Assembly: GCA_002340355.1 (NCBI GenBank)
Contig: DDLX01000013.1
Coordinates: 152,954 to 216,953 of the forward strand
DNA: 64,000 bases
Reading direction: 5' to 3'
DNA from: Cytophagales bacterium UBA2561
GTDB lineage: Bacteria > Bacteroidota > Bacteroidia > Cytophagales > Thermoflexibacteraceae
A program made the position numbers and the translations under genes. Shown piece by piece: positions 18,200-27,472 of this stretch. The notes below the pieces were generated by a model that saw only the letters and a list, made by a program, of their open reading frames with translations, did not search any database and was not told the origin of the DNA. Each line of letters opens with the position of its first letter. Within the stretch, counting starts at the first letter, position 1.

Positions 18200-20704
18200 C
18201 TAAGCATCTTTTATTAAAGAAACTTCTTTAATTTGCTGATTTGGTAATTTTCTGCCCTTTGATTTACGACTCTGTATATCAGTAAGTTGTCTTGGTTTCA
18301 AGATTTCTTTTGTAGTTTTAGTTCGACTAATTTGATAAGTGATTTCAATGGAAGGTTCATTTTCTAAACTGACAAGAAGCATTTGCGAACGAGGAGCTTC
18401 ACTTGTAAAGTTAAATGATTTGTTCAAGGTTTTAGTGTCTATTTGAAATCGCTTTAAATAAAATGACTTACTTTCTCCATCTTTATAAACTGTTGTAATA
18501 ACTTGTTCATTATCAAACTTTTGAATAGATTCTAAATCATTTAAATCGTATCCGTTAGTCAAATTAAAATCAGTCACTTCATAAGTTCCATTTTTATAAA
18601 TGGCTAAAATACGGTCTTGTCCATCAAAAGTTCCCAGAGCCTTTCCACGTTTTTCAGTATTCAAGCGTCCTGTATTTGAGTCAAAATAGATGGATACTCC
18701 TCCTAAAGTTGAAATTCCTTCTGATTTGATTCTCAGAGATTTAATAGGTTGTTTAGTCAAAATATTGCCTTTAACATTTCTTCCTTTAATAGCTAATTGG
18801 GCAAAATTATAATCGAATACTTTATTTTTAGCACGAGAACCCTGTGTTAATTTGACTGTAATTATTTCAGCTTCTCCATTTGGATTCACCGTAAAATACA
18901 AAATTTTTGAACCTTTTTCACCAGTTGTTAAGGTGTATTCTCGTTCTCTGGTAACCCCACCAATTTGGAAACGTTTTACATAGGAAATACCTGTTTTACC
19001 ATCCAAATAAGCCAAATTGTAAACCAAACGTTTATCGTTCCGATTAAATACACTTATATGTAAAATACCCTTACCAACAAATAATTTTTCTGCGATTCTA
19101 ACGACCTTGAATGTCCCATTCTTGAAAAAGATAATTATATCATCAATATCTGAACACTCAGCAATAAATTCCGCCTTTCGGAGTGCGTAACCAATAAAAC
19201 CCTCCTGAAAATCAACATATAACTTCTGATTATTTGCGGCTACTTTTGCAGCATTGATAGTATCAAACCCTCGAATTTCAGTTTTTCGTTCTCGTCCTTT
19301 TCCATATTTTCGGAGTAAATTTTTAAAATATTTAATGGCATAGTTAACTAAATTTTCAAGGTTAAATTCGACTTGTTGGAGTTCTTGTATTAGGTTCTCC
19401 ATTAACTCGTTAGCCTTGAAGGTATCAAATTTTGAAATTCGCTTAATTCTAATTTCTGTCAATCGAATAATATCCTCTTGGGTAATTTTTCGATAGAAGT
19501 CTGGCTTGTATGGTTCTAATCTCTTATCAATTATATGCAAAACAGATTTCCACGTTTCAGCTTCTTCAATATCCCGATAAATTTTATTTTCAATAAATAT
19601 TTTTTCTAAGGAAGAAAACAACAACTTCTCCATTAATTCGGCTTTCCGAATTTCTAATTCTTGGCGTAATAACGCTAAAGTATTTTGGGTACAAATTTTC
19701 AGTATTTTACTGATTCCTAGAAATTTAGGTTTTTCATTAACGATAATACAAGAATTGGGCGAAATGCTTACTTCACAATCCGTAAAAGCATAAAGTGCGT
19801 CAATCGTAACGGTTGGTGAAGTATTTGGCGCAAGAGTAACTAAAATTTCGACTTCTTTTGCTGTGTTGTCTGTTACTCTTCTGATTTTGATTTTACCTGT
19901 GTCATTTGCTTTTACGATGGAATCCATTAAGCTACCTGTGGTAGTCGTATAAGGAATATCTTTGATAACCAGAGTTTTGCGGTCGTATTCTTCGATTTTT
20001 GCCCGAACTCGTAACTTTCCACCCCGTAAACCATCATTATAATTTGTTACATCAATCATACCTCCTGTCTGAAAATCGGGAAAAACTTGAGTTTCCTTAC
20101 CTTGTAAGATTTGGATAGAAGCCTTCAATAATTCACCAAAATTGTGAGGCATGATTTTAGTTGCCAAACCAACAGCAATTCCCTCCACTCCTTGCGCCAG
20201 TAATAAAGGAAATTTGACAGGCAAAGTAATGGGTTCTTTTTTACGTCCATCGTAAGAAAGTTGCCATGCGGTAGTTTGTGGATTGAACAAAACTTCGAGT
20301 GCAAACTTGGACAAACGTCCTTCAATGTACCGAGCTGCTGCAGCATTATCACCTGTCCGAATATCACCCCAATTTCCCTGAGTATCAATAAGTAAATCCT
20401 TTTGCCCAAGGTTTACGATAGCATCTCCAATTGAAGCATCACCATGTGGATGGTATTGCATAGTATGTCCAATGACATTAGCAATCTTATTAAATCTGCC
20501 ATCATCCATTTCCTTCATGGAGTGCAAAATACGGCGTTGTACGGGTTTCAAACCATCCTCTAAGGCAGGTACAGCACGCTCCAAAATGACATAAGACGCA
20601 TAATCTAAAAACCAGTTTTCATACATTCCTGATACAGGAATTGCATCAGTATGTTTGATTTTTTCCTCTTGATAATCAGTAGTTTCTATGCTATTTTCTT
20701 CCAT
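18200..20704 (-). CDS. parC: DNA topoisomerase IV subunit A
   Basis: ParC is the DNA-cleaving subunit of topoisomerase IV, which decatenates daughter chromosomes with ParE. The cleavage domain begins MYENWFLDYASYVILERAVPALEDGLKPVQRRIL. The winged-helix motifs YHPHGDASIGDAIV and GNWGDIRTGDNAAAARYIEGRLSKFA follow, with catalytic Tyr126. This Ala-rich context and the 834-residue length match ParC of Bacteroidota rather than GyrA. A coiled-coil tower and a C-terminal beta-propeller region follow, ending in a basic tail (LTDIQSRKSKGRKLPNQ). parE is not in the window. A hypothetical gene lies 50 bp downstream. Confidence 0.93.
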   Translation of the reverse strand: MEENSIETTDYQEEKIKHTDAIPVSGMYENWFLDYASYVILERAVPALEDGLKPVQRRILHSMKEMDDGRFNKIANVIGHTMQYHPHGDASIGDAIVNLGQKDLLIDTQGNWGDIRTGDNAAAARYIEGRLSKFALEVLFNPQTTAWQLSYDGRKKEPITLPVKFPLLLAQGVEGIAVGLATKIMPHNFGELLKASIQILQGKETQVFPDFQTGGMIDVTNYNDGLRGGKLRVRAKIEEYDRKTLVIKDIPYTTTTGSLMDSIVKANDTGKIKIRRVTDNTAKEVEILVTLAPNTSPTVTIDALYAFTDCEVSISPNSCIIVNEKPKFLGISKILKICTQNTLALLRQELEIRKAELMEKLLFSSLEKIFIENKIYRDIEEAETWKSVLHIIDKRLEPYKPDFYRKITQEDIIRLTEIRIKRISKFDTFKANELMENLIQELQQVEFNLENLVNYAIKYFKNLLRKYGKGRERKTEIRGFDTINAAKVAANNQKLYVDFQEGFIGYALRKAEFIAECSDIDDIIIFFKNGTFKVVRIAEKLFVGKGILHISVFNRNDKRLVYNLAYLDGKTGISYVKRFQIGGVTREREYTLTTGEKGSKILYFTVNPNGEAEIITVKLTQGSRAKNKVFDYNFAQLAIKGRNVKGNILTKQPIKSLRIKSEGISTLGGVSIYFDSNTGRLNTEKRGKALGTFDGQDRILAIYKNGTYEVTDFNLTNGYDLNDLESIQKFDNEQVITTVYKDGESKSFYLKRFQIDTKTLNKSFNFTSEAPRSQMLLVSLENEPSIEITYQISRTKTTKEILKPRQLTDIQSRKSKGRKLPNQQIKEVSLIKDA

Positions 20705-21484
20705 AATTTATTACTAAACAAACAGCGTTTAAACAGTAAAAATAGTAAAAAATAAGACGGTTGGAAATTTCAGGCAAAATTTTAAGTCACTAAGACTGGG
20801 TTTACCTAAGTTTTGAATCAAAATTTAAATCAACAAAGTAAGAAGATGAGAACGGATGCTTTTTGTGTGGTCGAAGATTTATCAAGAAAAATTATCAATG
20901 ATTCTTAATAGAATAGTCCATAAGCTCTTTTTACTCCAAACCCTTTGAAAGGATTTTTTTGTAATTATTTGAAAGTCAATAATCTAAAAAAAGCCTATTT
21001 TAAAGAAATATCAAGTCTAAAGTAGTTGATAAGTTTGTTGTAGGGCTTATTTAATATAATTGAAAAAGATTCATTATGTAACTAGTTTTGAAATTTTCTT
21101 ATGAATTCAAATTATCTGATGATAATCTTTTTTTAAGAAATTGGTTTTAAGTGAAGTAGTTACATAAAGGATATTGTTTAGAAGTTAGTGTCAAACTAAA
21201 TTTCAGAAATATAAAGATTTTGGAATGAGATGAATATTTTGATCCTACTGTTTCATTGCTATTAGTTTGTGAGTAAACGAAGGTGTTATGAGTTACATAG
21301 ATTTAAAACTTTGGTACATCAAGTACAATAAAATAGCTTACAACTAGCTCAATTTTAATATTTTAGGATTTATTATTAGAACTATTAAAAAATTTCCACA
21401 TTTTTTTGTAATTATTGCACCTCTAAAAAAATTCGAACTTTTACCCAAAATTGGGTTAAAACATAGATTTTAAATATTTGATAA
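20705..21484. other. Long non-coding region between parC and proS (780 bp)
   Basis: The longest gene-free stretch here, lying between divergent genes and so expected to hold both promoters. It is very AT-rich. A 16-nt direct repeat (TTTTTTTGTAATTATT) occurs at 20954-20969 and 21401-21416. A palindrome, ACCCAA-AA-TTGGGT, lies at 21443-21456, 29 bp before the proS start; it could be an operator or a leader hairpin. I found no tRNA, no ORF with recognisable content, and no known structured RNA. Confidence 0.5.
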
Positions 21485-23257
21485 ATGAAACTATCCAATA
21501 TATTCGGAAAAACTTTACGAGATGATCAAAAAGATGCTGATGTAATCTCCTCGAATTTAATGCTTCGGGCGGGTTATGTACGGCAGTTGGCAGCTGGAAT
21601 TTACAGTTACTTACATTACGGACAAAAAAGCCTTCGAAAAATTGAGCAAATCCTACGGGAAGAAATGGATGCCATTGGAGGTGATGAAGTTTGTATGCCA
21701 ATTGTTCACCCCGCCGAAATTTGGCAAAAAACCAATCGTTGGTACGAAATTGATGACTCTTTAGTTCGTTTCAAAGACCGTAATGAGCGTGATATGGTTT
21801 TGGCGATGACCCATGAGGAAATTGTAGCCCATTTATGTACCACCGAAATTGATACCTACAAACAGCTTCCTAAATTGGTGTATCAAGTTTATACCAAATT
21901 TCGGGATGAGCCTCGTTCTCGGAGTGGCTTAATTCGTGTTCGAGAATTTACGATGAAAGATAGTTATTCTTTAGATACTTCTTACGAAGGACTTGAAAAA
22001 CAGTATATTGCCCACTACAATGCTTACCATCGAATTTATACCCGAACAGGATTACCTGCCATTTCAATTTTAAGTGATACGGGGATGATGGGTGGAAAAG
22101 TAGCACACGAATATATGTACGTTACGGATATTGGAGAAGATACCATTTTCATTTGTGAAGAAAGTGGGTATAAAGCCAACAAAGAAGTAGCTACGATTAA
22201 GAAAATTTATCCTGAAATTGAGCCTAAACCTCTCGAAAAAGTTCATACTCCAGAAACAAAAACAATTACTGATGTAGCTGAATTTTTGGGAGTTACGGCA
22301 CAAGATTGCGCTAAAATGGTCTTTTTCTCTACCAAAATTGAAGAAGAAACTAAAGTAGTTGTAACGGTAGTTCGGGGCGATATGGAAGCTCATCCTATCA
22401 AAATTCAGAAATTGGGTAAATTCACCAATTTAGAACCTGCAACCGAAGCCGAAATTGCTTCTATTGGGTCAGTAGCAGGCTATGCTTCACCGATGGATAT
22501 TGACCGTGAAAAAAGTATTGTGATTGTGGATGATTTGGTTGCCAATACGAATAATTTGGTAATTGGTGCAAATGAAACGGATTATCACGTCATTAATTCT
22601 TGTTACGGACGAGATTATAAGGCGGATATTGTCGGAGATATTGTTTCCGCTTACGAAGGCGCATTTTGTCCTATTTCTGAAGAAAATTATCCTTTGAAGA
22701 CAGTTCGGGGTGTGGAAATTGGTAATATTTTCCAACTTGGAACAAAATACACTGAAGCACTTGGAGCGGTTTTCATGGATAAGGATGGAGTTCCTAAACC
22801 AATTATCATGGGGTCATATGGCATTGGTGTGGGACGTTTATTGGCTTGCTTGTGTGAAGAATACAATGATGAAAAAGGCTTATGCTTACCAATTTCTATA
22901 GCTCCTTATGAGGTGATACTCACAGCATTATTGGACAATACAGAAGGTTTAGCAGAAAAAGCGATTGAACTTTACGAAGATTTGAAAGCGGATGGAGTAG
23001 ATATTTTATTCGATGACCGAAATAAAAAATTAGCTTCCCCTGGGGTCAAGTTTAAAGATGCTGAATTAATTGGAATCCCGATTCAATTGACGATTTCGAA
23101 ACGTTCTTTGAAAAATGGAGGTCTTGAAGCACAAATTCGTTCGGAGGGTAAAAAACAAATTATTCCTTTGGAAAATATCAAAGAATTTATCCAAGAAACT
23201 CGTACAAAACTTTATGCTGAACTTAATGACCGAGTTAAAAATGCAGAAACTTGGTAA
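21485..23257 (+). CDS. proS: Prolyl-tRNA synthetase, bacterial type with editing domain
   Basis: Charges tRNA-Pro with proline. The class II core is plain: motif 2 region KFRDEPRSRSGLIRVREFTMKDSYSLD (about 140-166) and motif 3 GSYGIGVGRLLACL (about 440-453). Between motifs 2 and 3 lies the YbaK/INS editing domain (about 235-400), recognised by VTAQDCAKMVFFS with its conserved Lys and the GYASPMDI loop. That domain clears mischarged Ala-tRNA-Pro. The 590-residue length is typical of the bacterial (E. coli) type. The start at 21485 gives MKLSNIFGKTLRDDQKDAD, the usual N-terminus. It is transcribed alone after a long non-coding region containing a palindrome. Confidence 0.95.
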   Translation: MKLSNIFGKTLRDDQKDADVISSNLMLRAGYVRQLAAGIYSYLHYGQKSLRKIEQILREEMDAIGGDEVCMPIVHPAEIWQKTNRWYEIDDSLVRFKDRNERDMVLAMTHEEIVAHLCTTEIDTYKQLPKLVYQVYTKFRDEPRSRSGLIRVREFTMKDSYSLDTSYEGLEKQYIAHYNAYHRIYTRTGLPAISILSDTGMMGGKVAHEYMYVTDIGEDTIFICEESGYKANKEVATIKKIYPEIEPKPLEKVHTPETKTITDVAEFLGVTAQDCAKMVFFSTKIEEETKVVVTVVRGDMEAHPIKIQKLGKFTNLEPATEAEIASIGSVAGYASPMDIDREKSIVIVDDLVANTNNLVIGANETDYHVINSCYGRDYKADIVGDIVSAYEGAFCPISEENYPLKTVRGVEIGNIFQLGTKYTEALGAVFMDKDGVPKPIIMGSYGIGVGRLLACLCEEYNDEKGLCLPISIAPYEVILTALLDNTEGLAEKAIELYEDLKADGVDILFDDRNKKLASPGVKFKDAELIGIPIQLTISKRSLKNGGLEAQIRSEGKKQIIPLENIKEFIQETRTKLYAELNDRVKNAETW

Positions 23258-23471
23258 ATTTTTGAATAAATATCTCAATTTCATATCAGTAGATTACTCA
23301 ATTTACTGGTATGAAATTGATAATCAATAGTTTTTAGTGATTATCAGAACCGACAAAATAAATACAAACCTTACATCTGACTTTATTTTATCGGTAATAA
23401 GCCTTTTGGCTTATAGAATGCTGAAAAAATTATCAACATATTTTGTTTTTTCATAACCCTTTGGTTTTAAG

Positions 23472-23789
23472 TTACTTTAAAGGTCTTTTTGCTAAGACAT
23501 CCACATTCTCACAAACATCTTTCCCATCACAAAGTACTTCCAATGGCACACGGTCATATTTTCCTTTGACAGGAATTCCAAATAAAATATGACCTCGACT
23601 CACGACACGTAAGACAACATCTCCTTGATAACGAATAAGTTGTCCTGACCTAATTTGTACACCTGAGTTATCCTTGAAGCTTTTCATACATTTTTTAAAT
23701 TTAGAAGTTGAACCATCAAAAAAGTCATAAAAATTACGGCATGGTTTGAAACTTTTCCTTAATGTAAGTTTTTTTGCATAAAAAAGCAA
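23472..23789 (-). CDS. Hypothetical small basic protein
   Basis: Encodes 105 residues from the ATG at 23789, or 71 from an internal ATG at 23687 (MKSFKDNSGVQIRSG). The C-terminal two thirds look like a small beta domain: SGQLIRYQGDVVLRVVSRGHILFGIPVKGKYDRVPLEVLCDG. Two cysteines lie six apart (LCDGKDVC). No signal peptide or membrane segment is seen, and I do not recognise a family. It stands alone between proS and infC on the opposite strand. The composition looks like real coding sequence, but the start is undecided. Confidence 0.5.
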   Translation of the reverse strand: MLFYAKKLTLRKSFKPCRNFYDFFDGSTSKFKKCMKSFKDNSGVQIRSGQLIRYQGDVVLRVVSRGHILFGIPVKGKYDRVPLEVLCDGKDVCENVDVLAKRPLK

Positions 23790-24029
23790 GAAAAATTTTG
23801 ATTTTATTTTAAATCACTGTTAATTTGAAAGTTTTTACCTTTTCTAAATTTGGAACGAAATTTTATTTACAAGAGTTGTCGTACTTTTGACTATTTTAAG
23901 AGTTTGAGGATAGACTTTAAGAAAATTTAGGAAATAAAATATCTAAACTTATCTGACTTCAGAATTCCATAAAATTCATAGAAGCCTTGAAATTTTATAG
24001 AAAAATTTCACCAAAACTAGAAAATTACT

Positions 24030-24037
24030 TATATTTG
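24030..24037 (+). promoter_or_regulatory. -7 promoter box (TATATTTG) of infC
   Basis: An exact match to the Bacteroidota -7 consensus TAnnTTTG. Transcription would begin near 24044, giving a leader of about 35 nt to the proposed AUU start at 24079. The -33 element is not clear. Confidence 0.55.
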
Positions 24038-24078
24038 TATAGCAAAAAAATTTTACTGTTTCTAAAACTATAAATACT

Positions 24079-24639
24079 ATTAAACCACGAAGTAAACGTA
24101 GAAATCTTAATCGAAGACGAACCGAAGATAAGCACCGCATCAATGAACGAATCCGTGTGCCAGAAGTTCGTCTAGTAGGCGATAATGTAGATGTTGGAAT
24201 CTATCCTACACGACAAGCCCTTGGAATGGCTAGAGAACAAGGACTGGATTTAGTGGAAATTTCCGCCAAAGCAACTCCTCCTGTTTGTAAAATCATTGAT
24301 TATTCTAAGTTCAAATATGAACAAAAAAAGAAGCAAAAGGAACTCAAAGCTAAAGCCCATAAAACTGTAGTTAAAGAAATCCGATTTGGTCCAAATACGG
24401 ACGACCATGACTTTCAGTTCAAATTGAAGCATGCAATGAGTTTTCTTGAATCAGGTAATAAAGTTAAAGCTTATGTTCACTTTGCAGGGCGTACCATCGT
24501 CTTCAAAGAACGAGGTGAAATTTTGTTGCTTAAATTTGCTCAAGCACTCGAAGAGCATGGTAAGGTTGAACAATTGCCTCGCCTTGAAGGTAAACGGATG
24601 AGCGTTATGATTGCGCCAAAGAAAATCCCAAAAAAATAA
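24079..24639 (+). CDS. infC: Translation initiation factor IF-3, probable AUU start
   Basis: IF-3 binds the 30S subunit and checks start codons. The conserved protein begins well before the first standard start codon: codons 24082-24156 encode KPRSKRRNLNRRRTEDKH, then RINERIR, which is the normal IF-3 N-terminus. A stop (TAG at 24040) closes the frame, and no ATG, GTG or TTG lies between it and GTG 24157, which is inside the conserved RVPEVRLVGDNV block. ATT at 24079 fits the usual N-terminal length and gives 186 residues. E. coli infC also starts at AUU, through which IF-3 represses its own translation. ATA at 24070 is a less likely alternative. The N-domain (to about 80), lysine-rich linker (KYEQKKKQKELKAKAHK) and C-domain are all present. 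rpmI and rplT, its usual followers, are absent downstream. Confidence 0.9.
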   Translation: MKPRSKRRNLNRRRTEDKHRINERIRVPEVRLVGDNVDVGIYPTRQALGMAREQGLDLVEISAKATPPVCKIIDYSKFKYEQKKKQKELKAKAHKTVVKEIRFGPNTDDHDFQFKLKHAMSFLESGNKVKAYVHFAGRTIVFKERGEILLLKFAQALEEHGKVEQLPRLEGKRMSVMIAPKKIPKK

Positions 24640-24711
24640 ACTATACTTACCAAATATTATGAAATAAATTTCACTTCCCTGCCTCTCTTAGTATAAGTAA
24701 TCTCATTTTTC

Positions 24712-25833
24712 ATGTGGAATCATTATCATTTGTATCTCTGTGTATTTTGCTTAGGAGTCATTTGGTTTTTAGGAGGATGTGCTGAAAATCCGAAAAATGA
24801 GGCTCGTGTTTTTGTATTGCCCGAAGAAATGACTGTTTCTGATACTCTTGAGATGACAGGAGTGATTCGGGCAGGAAAAATGCTAGAAATTCGCCCCAAC
24901 TTAGCAGGGCAAATGCTCGAAATTTTGGTTTATGAAAAAGATTTTGTTCAAAAAGGACAAGTTTTATTTCAAATTCTTCCTCAAGAATTTGTCATTGTGT
25001 CGGATAGTTTGAATCAAATTTTGCAGAAAGCCAAGAATCAACTCTCTGTGATAAAGAAAACATCCGAACAAGTTAAAAACCAATGGCTTGAGGCAAAAAA
25101 AAGCACTCCTACTAAAGCCTCCGATTTAGGCAATCTCTATCAGGCTAAAGCCCAAGAACTCCAAAAAGCTCGTTTTGAGGTAGTACAATTAGAGGATAAT
25201 TTACGAATTTTAGAAGAAAATAGTACTCCTATTGAAATTACTGCTCCTACTTCGGGAGTTATACAGAAAATTTATGTTACTGAAAATGAGCGTTTTTCTA
25301 AGCCAGATTCTGTATCTTCCAAGTTAGAGCCTAGTAATTTGCCTAAAGTTTGGGCAGAAATTCAGGATGTTCAACAATTTGTATTTGAAGCCAAGACAGA
25401 AAATGTAAATTCTGAGGTAAATTTGAAGATAAATTGGCTTTCAAAGGGCGATTCGGCGAAAATTTTGCTTTCCTTTGAAAAAGAAAGCTATTGGGGTACA
25501 ATTGAGCAAATTATTTCGTTATCCGAAAAAAGCAAAGGTTATCAGGTTCAAATTCAGTTTGCACCAACAACACCAAACTCAAAGACACGAGTAGGTATGA
25601 CAGCTAATACTCAAATTCCGATACGTCCCCAAACGACTTTGTTTTTGCCAATGACGTGTGTAGAACGTATCGGAGAAACTACACAAATTTATATAAAAAG
25701 TTCTGATAACCAGCTTGAAAAGCGACTTGTTGAGTTAGGTATTCAACAAGGAAATCAAGTTGAAATCCGAAAAGGAATAACGAAACAAACACAGGTACTA
25801 CATCCCTATCAAACAACAAATAATTTAAATTAA
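24712..25833 (+). CDS. Efflux periplasmic adaptor (HlyD/RND membrane-fusion family), lipoprotein
   Basis: A 373-residue periplasmic adaptor of the membrane-fusion family that would link an inner-membrane pump to an outer-membrane channel. The signal ends in a lipobox (WFLGGC, Cys at about 23). The lipoyl half-motifs are MTGVIRAGKMLEIRPNLAGQMLEILVYEKDFVQKG (about 48-82) and IEITAPTSGVIQKIYVTENERFSKPD (about 175-200), separated by an alpha-helical hairpin. A beta-barrel and a membrane-proximal domain follow. No RND, ABC or TolC-type gene is adjacent, so its pump must be encoded elsewhere. It follows infC by 72 bp and precedes a membrane phosphatase gene; any functional link is unproven. Confidence 0.85.
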   Translation: MWNHYHLYLCVFCLGVIWFLGGCAENPKNEARVFVLPEEMTVSDTLEMTGVIRAGKMLEIRPNLAGQMLEILVYEKDFVQKGQVLFQILPQEFVIVSDSLNQILQKAKNQLSVIKKTSEQVKNQWLEAKKSTPTKASDLGNLYQAKAQELQKARFEVVQLEDNLRILEENSTPIEITAPTSGVIQKIYVTENERFSKPDSVSSKLEPSNLPKVWAEIQDVQQFVFEAKTENVNSEVNLKINWLSKGDSAKILLSFEKESYWGTIEQIISLSEKSKGYQVQIQFAPTTPNSKTRVGMTANTQIPIRPQTTLFLPMTCVERIGETTQIYIKSSDNQLEKRLVELGIQQGNQVEIRKGITKQTQVLHPYQTTNNLN

Positions 25834-25885
25834 CCAATAAATAGCATACTAAATTATTATTTTCTTATCCTTTTAATAAATAAAT

Positions 25886-27361
25886 ATGCCCATTCAAACG
25901 CTAAGATTTTCGCTAAAGTTTTGGGTAATTTTTTGGTTTTTTGGGGTTACTACTACTTCTGTAAGTTTTGGGCAAGAAGATTGGTTTTTAAATGCACCAA
26001 TGGCTTCTGCCAAACCAAAACCACCACAATTAGATACTGTTTTGTCTAATGCGCTTCGGATATCATCTCAGGATAGTATTCGGCTTCTGAAACAATACTT
26101 TAACCTCATTATCAATGAGTTAGAAATGGAAAAACAAATCCTTTCTGAAGATAATGCTAAAGTGCGAACCGAAATTGATCGTATTAACTTAGAACTAAAA
26201 TCTGCGAAACTGACCTCAAGAGAACGTCAAACTTTAAAACAAGATTTGGAGCGTTTACAACAAACCTTAGTGAGTAATGAACTTGCTTACCAAGAAGCCC
26301 AAGCCAAAACACAAGGTGTAAGTAATCGTATTGGAATTATTATTGATGAAAAAGATTCACTAAATACTGCTTATAACAAAACACTAATTCAGGTCGAAGA
26401 AGAACGTCGCCAGAAGTTTATTGAAATGGTAGCACTACTCCTGATTTCAGCACTTTTGTTGGCAATTTCTGCTATTTCTATTATTTCAGGAAGGCGTATC
26501 CGTAAACAAAAACAACATATCGAAGAAAAAAGCGTCCAAATTGCTCAACAAGCCAGAGTTTTACAGGTAGCGAATAGCGAAATCGAACGTCAAAATCGTA
26601 ATATTATGGCAAGTTTGAGTTATGCAGGACGCATCCAAAGTGCGCTTTTACCGAGTACCAAGAAAATTCAAAGACATCTTCCTGAGTCCTTTATTTTTCT
26701 AAAACCCAGAGAGAAAGTAAGTGGTGATTTTTATTGGTTCGAAGAAATCGAAGGTAGGCTCATCTTAGTGGCAGCAGACTGTACAGGGCATGGTGTCCCA
26801 GGAGCAATTATGAGTATGGTTGGTATGGAACAGTTGAATAGTATTGTGAAAGTCAAGAAGATGCATAATCCTGCCGAAATTTTACATTGCCTTAATGAGC
26901 GCATTCGGTATATGCTCAAACAGACCAAAAATAAAACTCGTGACGGGATGGATATTGCACTTTGTGTCATCGAACCAAACCGCCAAACTATCCGTTTTGC
27001 AGGAGCGAAAAACCCACTCTTGTATGTCAAATCTGAGGATGAAGTACAACAATTAATTCAAATCAAAGGAGACCGTAAGTCGGTTGGAGGTTGGAAAAAT
27101 ACTGCCTCTCCTTTCACGACACATACCCTAAGATTTGAAACAGAATCTCCTACTTTTTATCTTTTTTCGGATGGATTTCAAGACCAATTTGGAGGGGAAG
27201 AAAATCGAAAATTTATGCGAAAACGTTTCCAACAATTATTGTTTGAAATTCATCATTATCCTTTTGCCAAACAAAAAGAAGTGCTTCATGAGACCCTCAA
27301 AAACTGGCAAGGCGATAACCGTCAAACAGATGATATTTTAGTTATTGGGTTCAAATTATAA
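25886..27361 (+). CDS. Membrane-anchored SpoIIE-type serine phosphatase
   Basis: A 491-residue PP2C-like phosphatase of the SpoIIE/RsbU class, which dephosphorylates serine-phosphorylated anti-anti-sigma-type proteins. It has a signal peptide (to about 30), a periplasmic region with a long coiled coil (about 70-180), one transmembrane helix (about 181-200, MVALLLISALLLAISAISII), a cytoplasmic coiled coil and the catalytic domain (about 240-491). Metal-binding landmarks are KVSGDFYWFEE, ADCTGHGVPGAIMSMVG, RDGMDIALCVI and the terminal QTDDILVIGFKL. The layout is that of Bacteroidota sensor phosphatases whose periplasmic part detects an unknown cue. No STAS or anti-sigma gene is adjacent. Confidence 0.88.
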   Translation: MPIQTLRFSLKFWVIFWFFGVTTTSVSFGQEDWFLNAPMASAKPKPPQLDTVLSNALRISSQDSIRLLKQYFNLIINELEMEKQILSEDNAKVRTEIDRINLELKSAKLTSRERQTLKQDLERLQQTLVSNELAYQEAQAKTQGVSNRIGIIIDEKDSLNTAYNKTLIQVEEERRQKFIEMVALLLISALLLAISAISIISGRRIRKQKQHIEEKSVQIAQQARVLQVANSEIERQNRNIMASLSYAGRIQSALLPSTKKIQRHLPESFIFLKPREKVSGDFYWFEEIEGRLILVAADCTGHGVPGAIMSMVGMEQLNSIVKVKKMHNPAEILHCLNERIRYMLKQTKNKTRDGMDIALCVIEPNRQTIRFAGAKNPLLYVKSEDEVQQLIQIKGDRKSVGGWKNTASPFTTHTLRFETESPTFYLFSDGFQDQFGGEENRKFMRKRFQQLLFEIHHYPFAKQKEVLHETLKNWQGDNRQTDDILVIGFKL

Positions 27362-27390
27362 GGACTCAAAATTATAGACTTCTTTCCTCG

Positions 27391-27428
27391 TTTTTTTGGT
27401 ATTATTTTCCTCTAATTCTTTATCTTTA
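27391..27428 (+). promoter_or_regulatory. Candidate promoter of the MscS-like gene
   Basis: A TTTTTTTG -33-like element (27391-27398) and a TATCTTTA -7-like box (27421-27428; one mismatch from TAnnTTTG) are 22 bp apart, within the range seen for Bacteroidota promoters. The predicted start lies about 38 nt before the ATG at 27473. Confidence 0.45.
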
Positions 27429-27472
27429 GGCTTTATCTACGATAGTTCTCCACCTTTTGATTCGAATAAACG

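Noticed and set aside
20846..20908. Short ORF (about 20 codons) in the parC-proS gap
   Set aside because: No homology is recognisable and no promoter or ribosome-binding signal supports it.
22070..22735. Two minus-strand ORFs across proS (22070-22393 and 22487-22735)
   Set aside because: They lie opposite the conserved editing domain and are Phe/Asn-rich, as expected from reading a coding strand backwards.
24157..24639. infC starting at GTG 24157
   Set aside because: That would cut off conserved IF-3 residues (HRINERIR) that are encoded in frame upstream.
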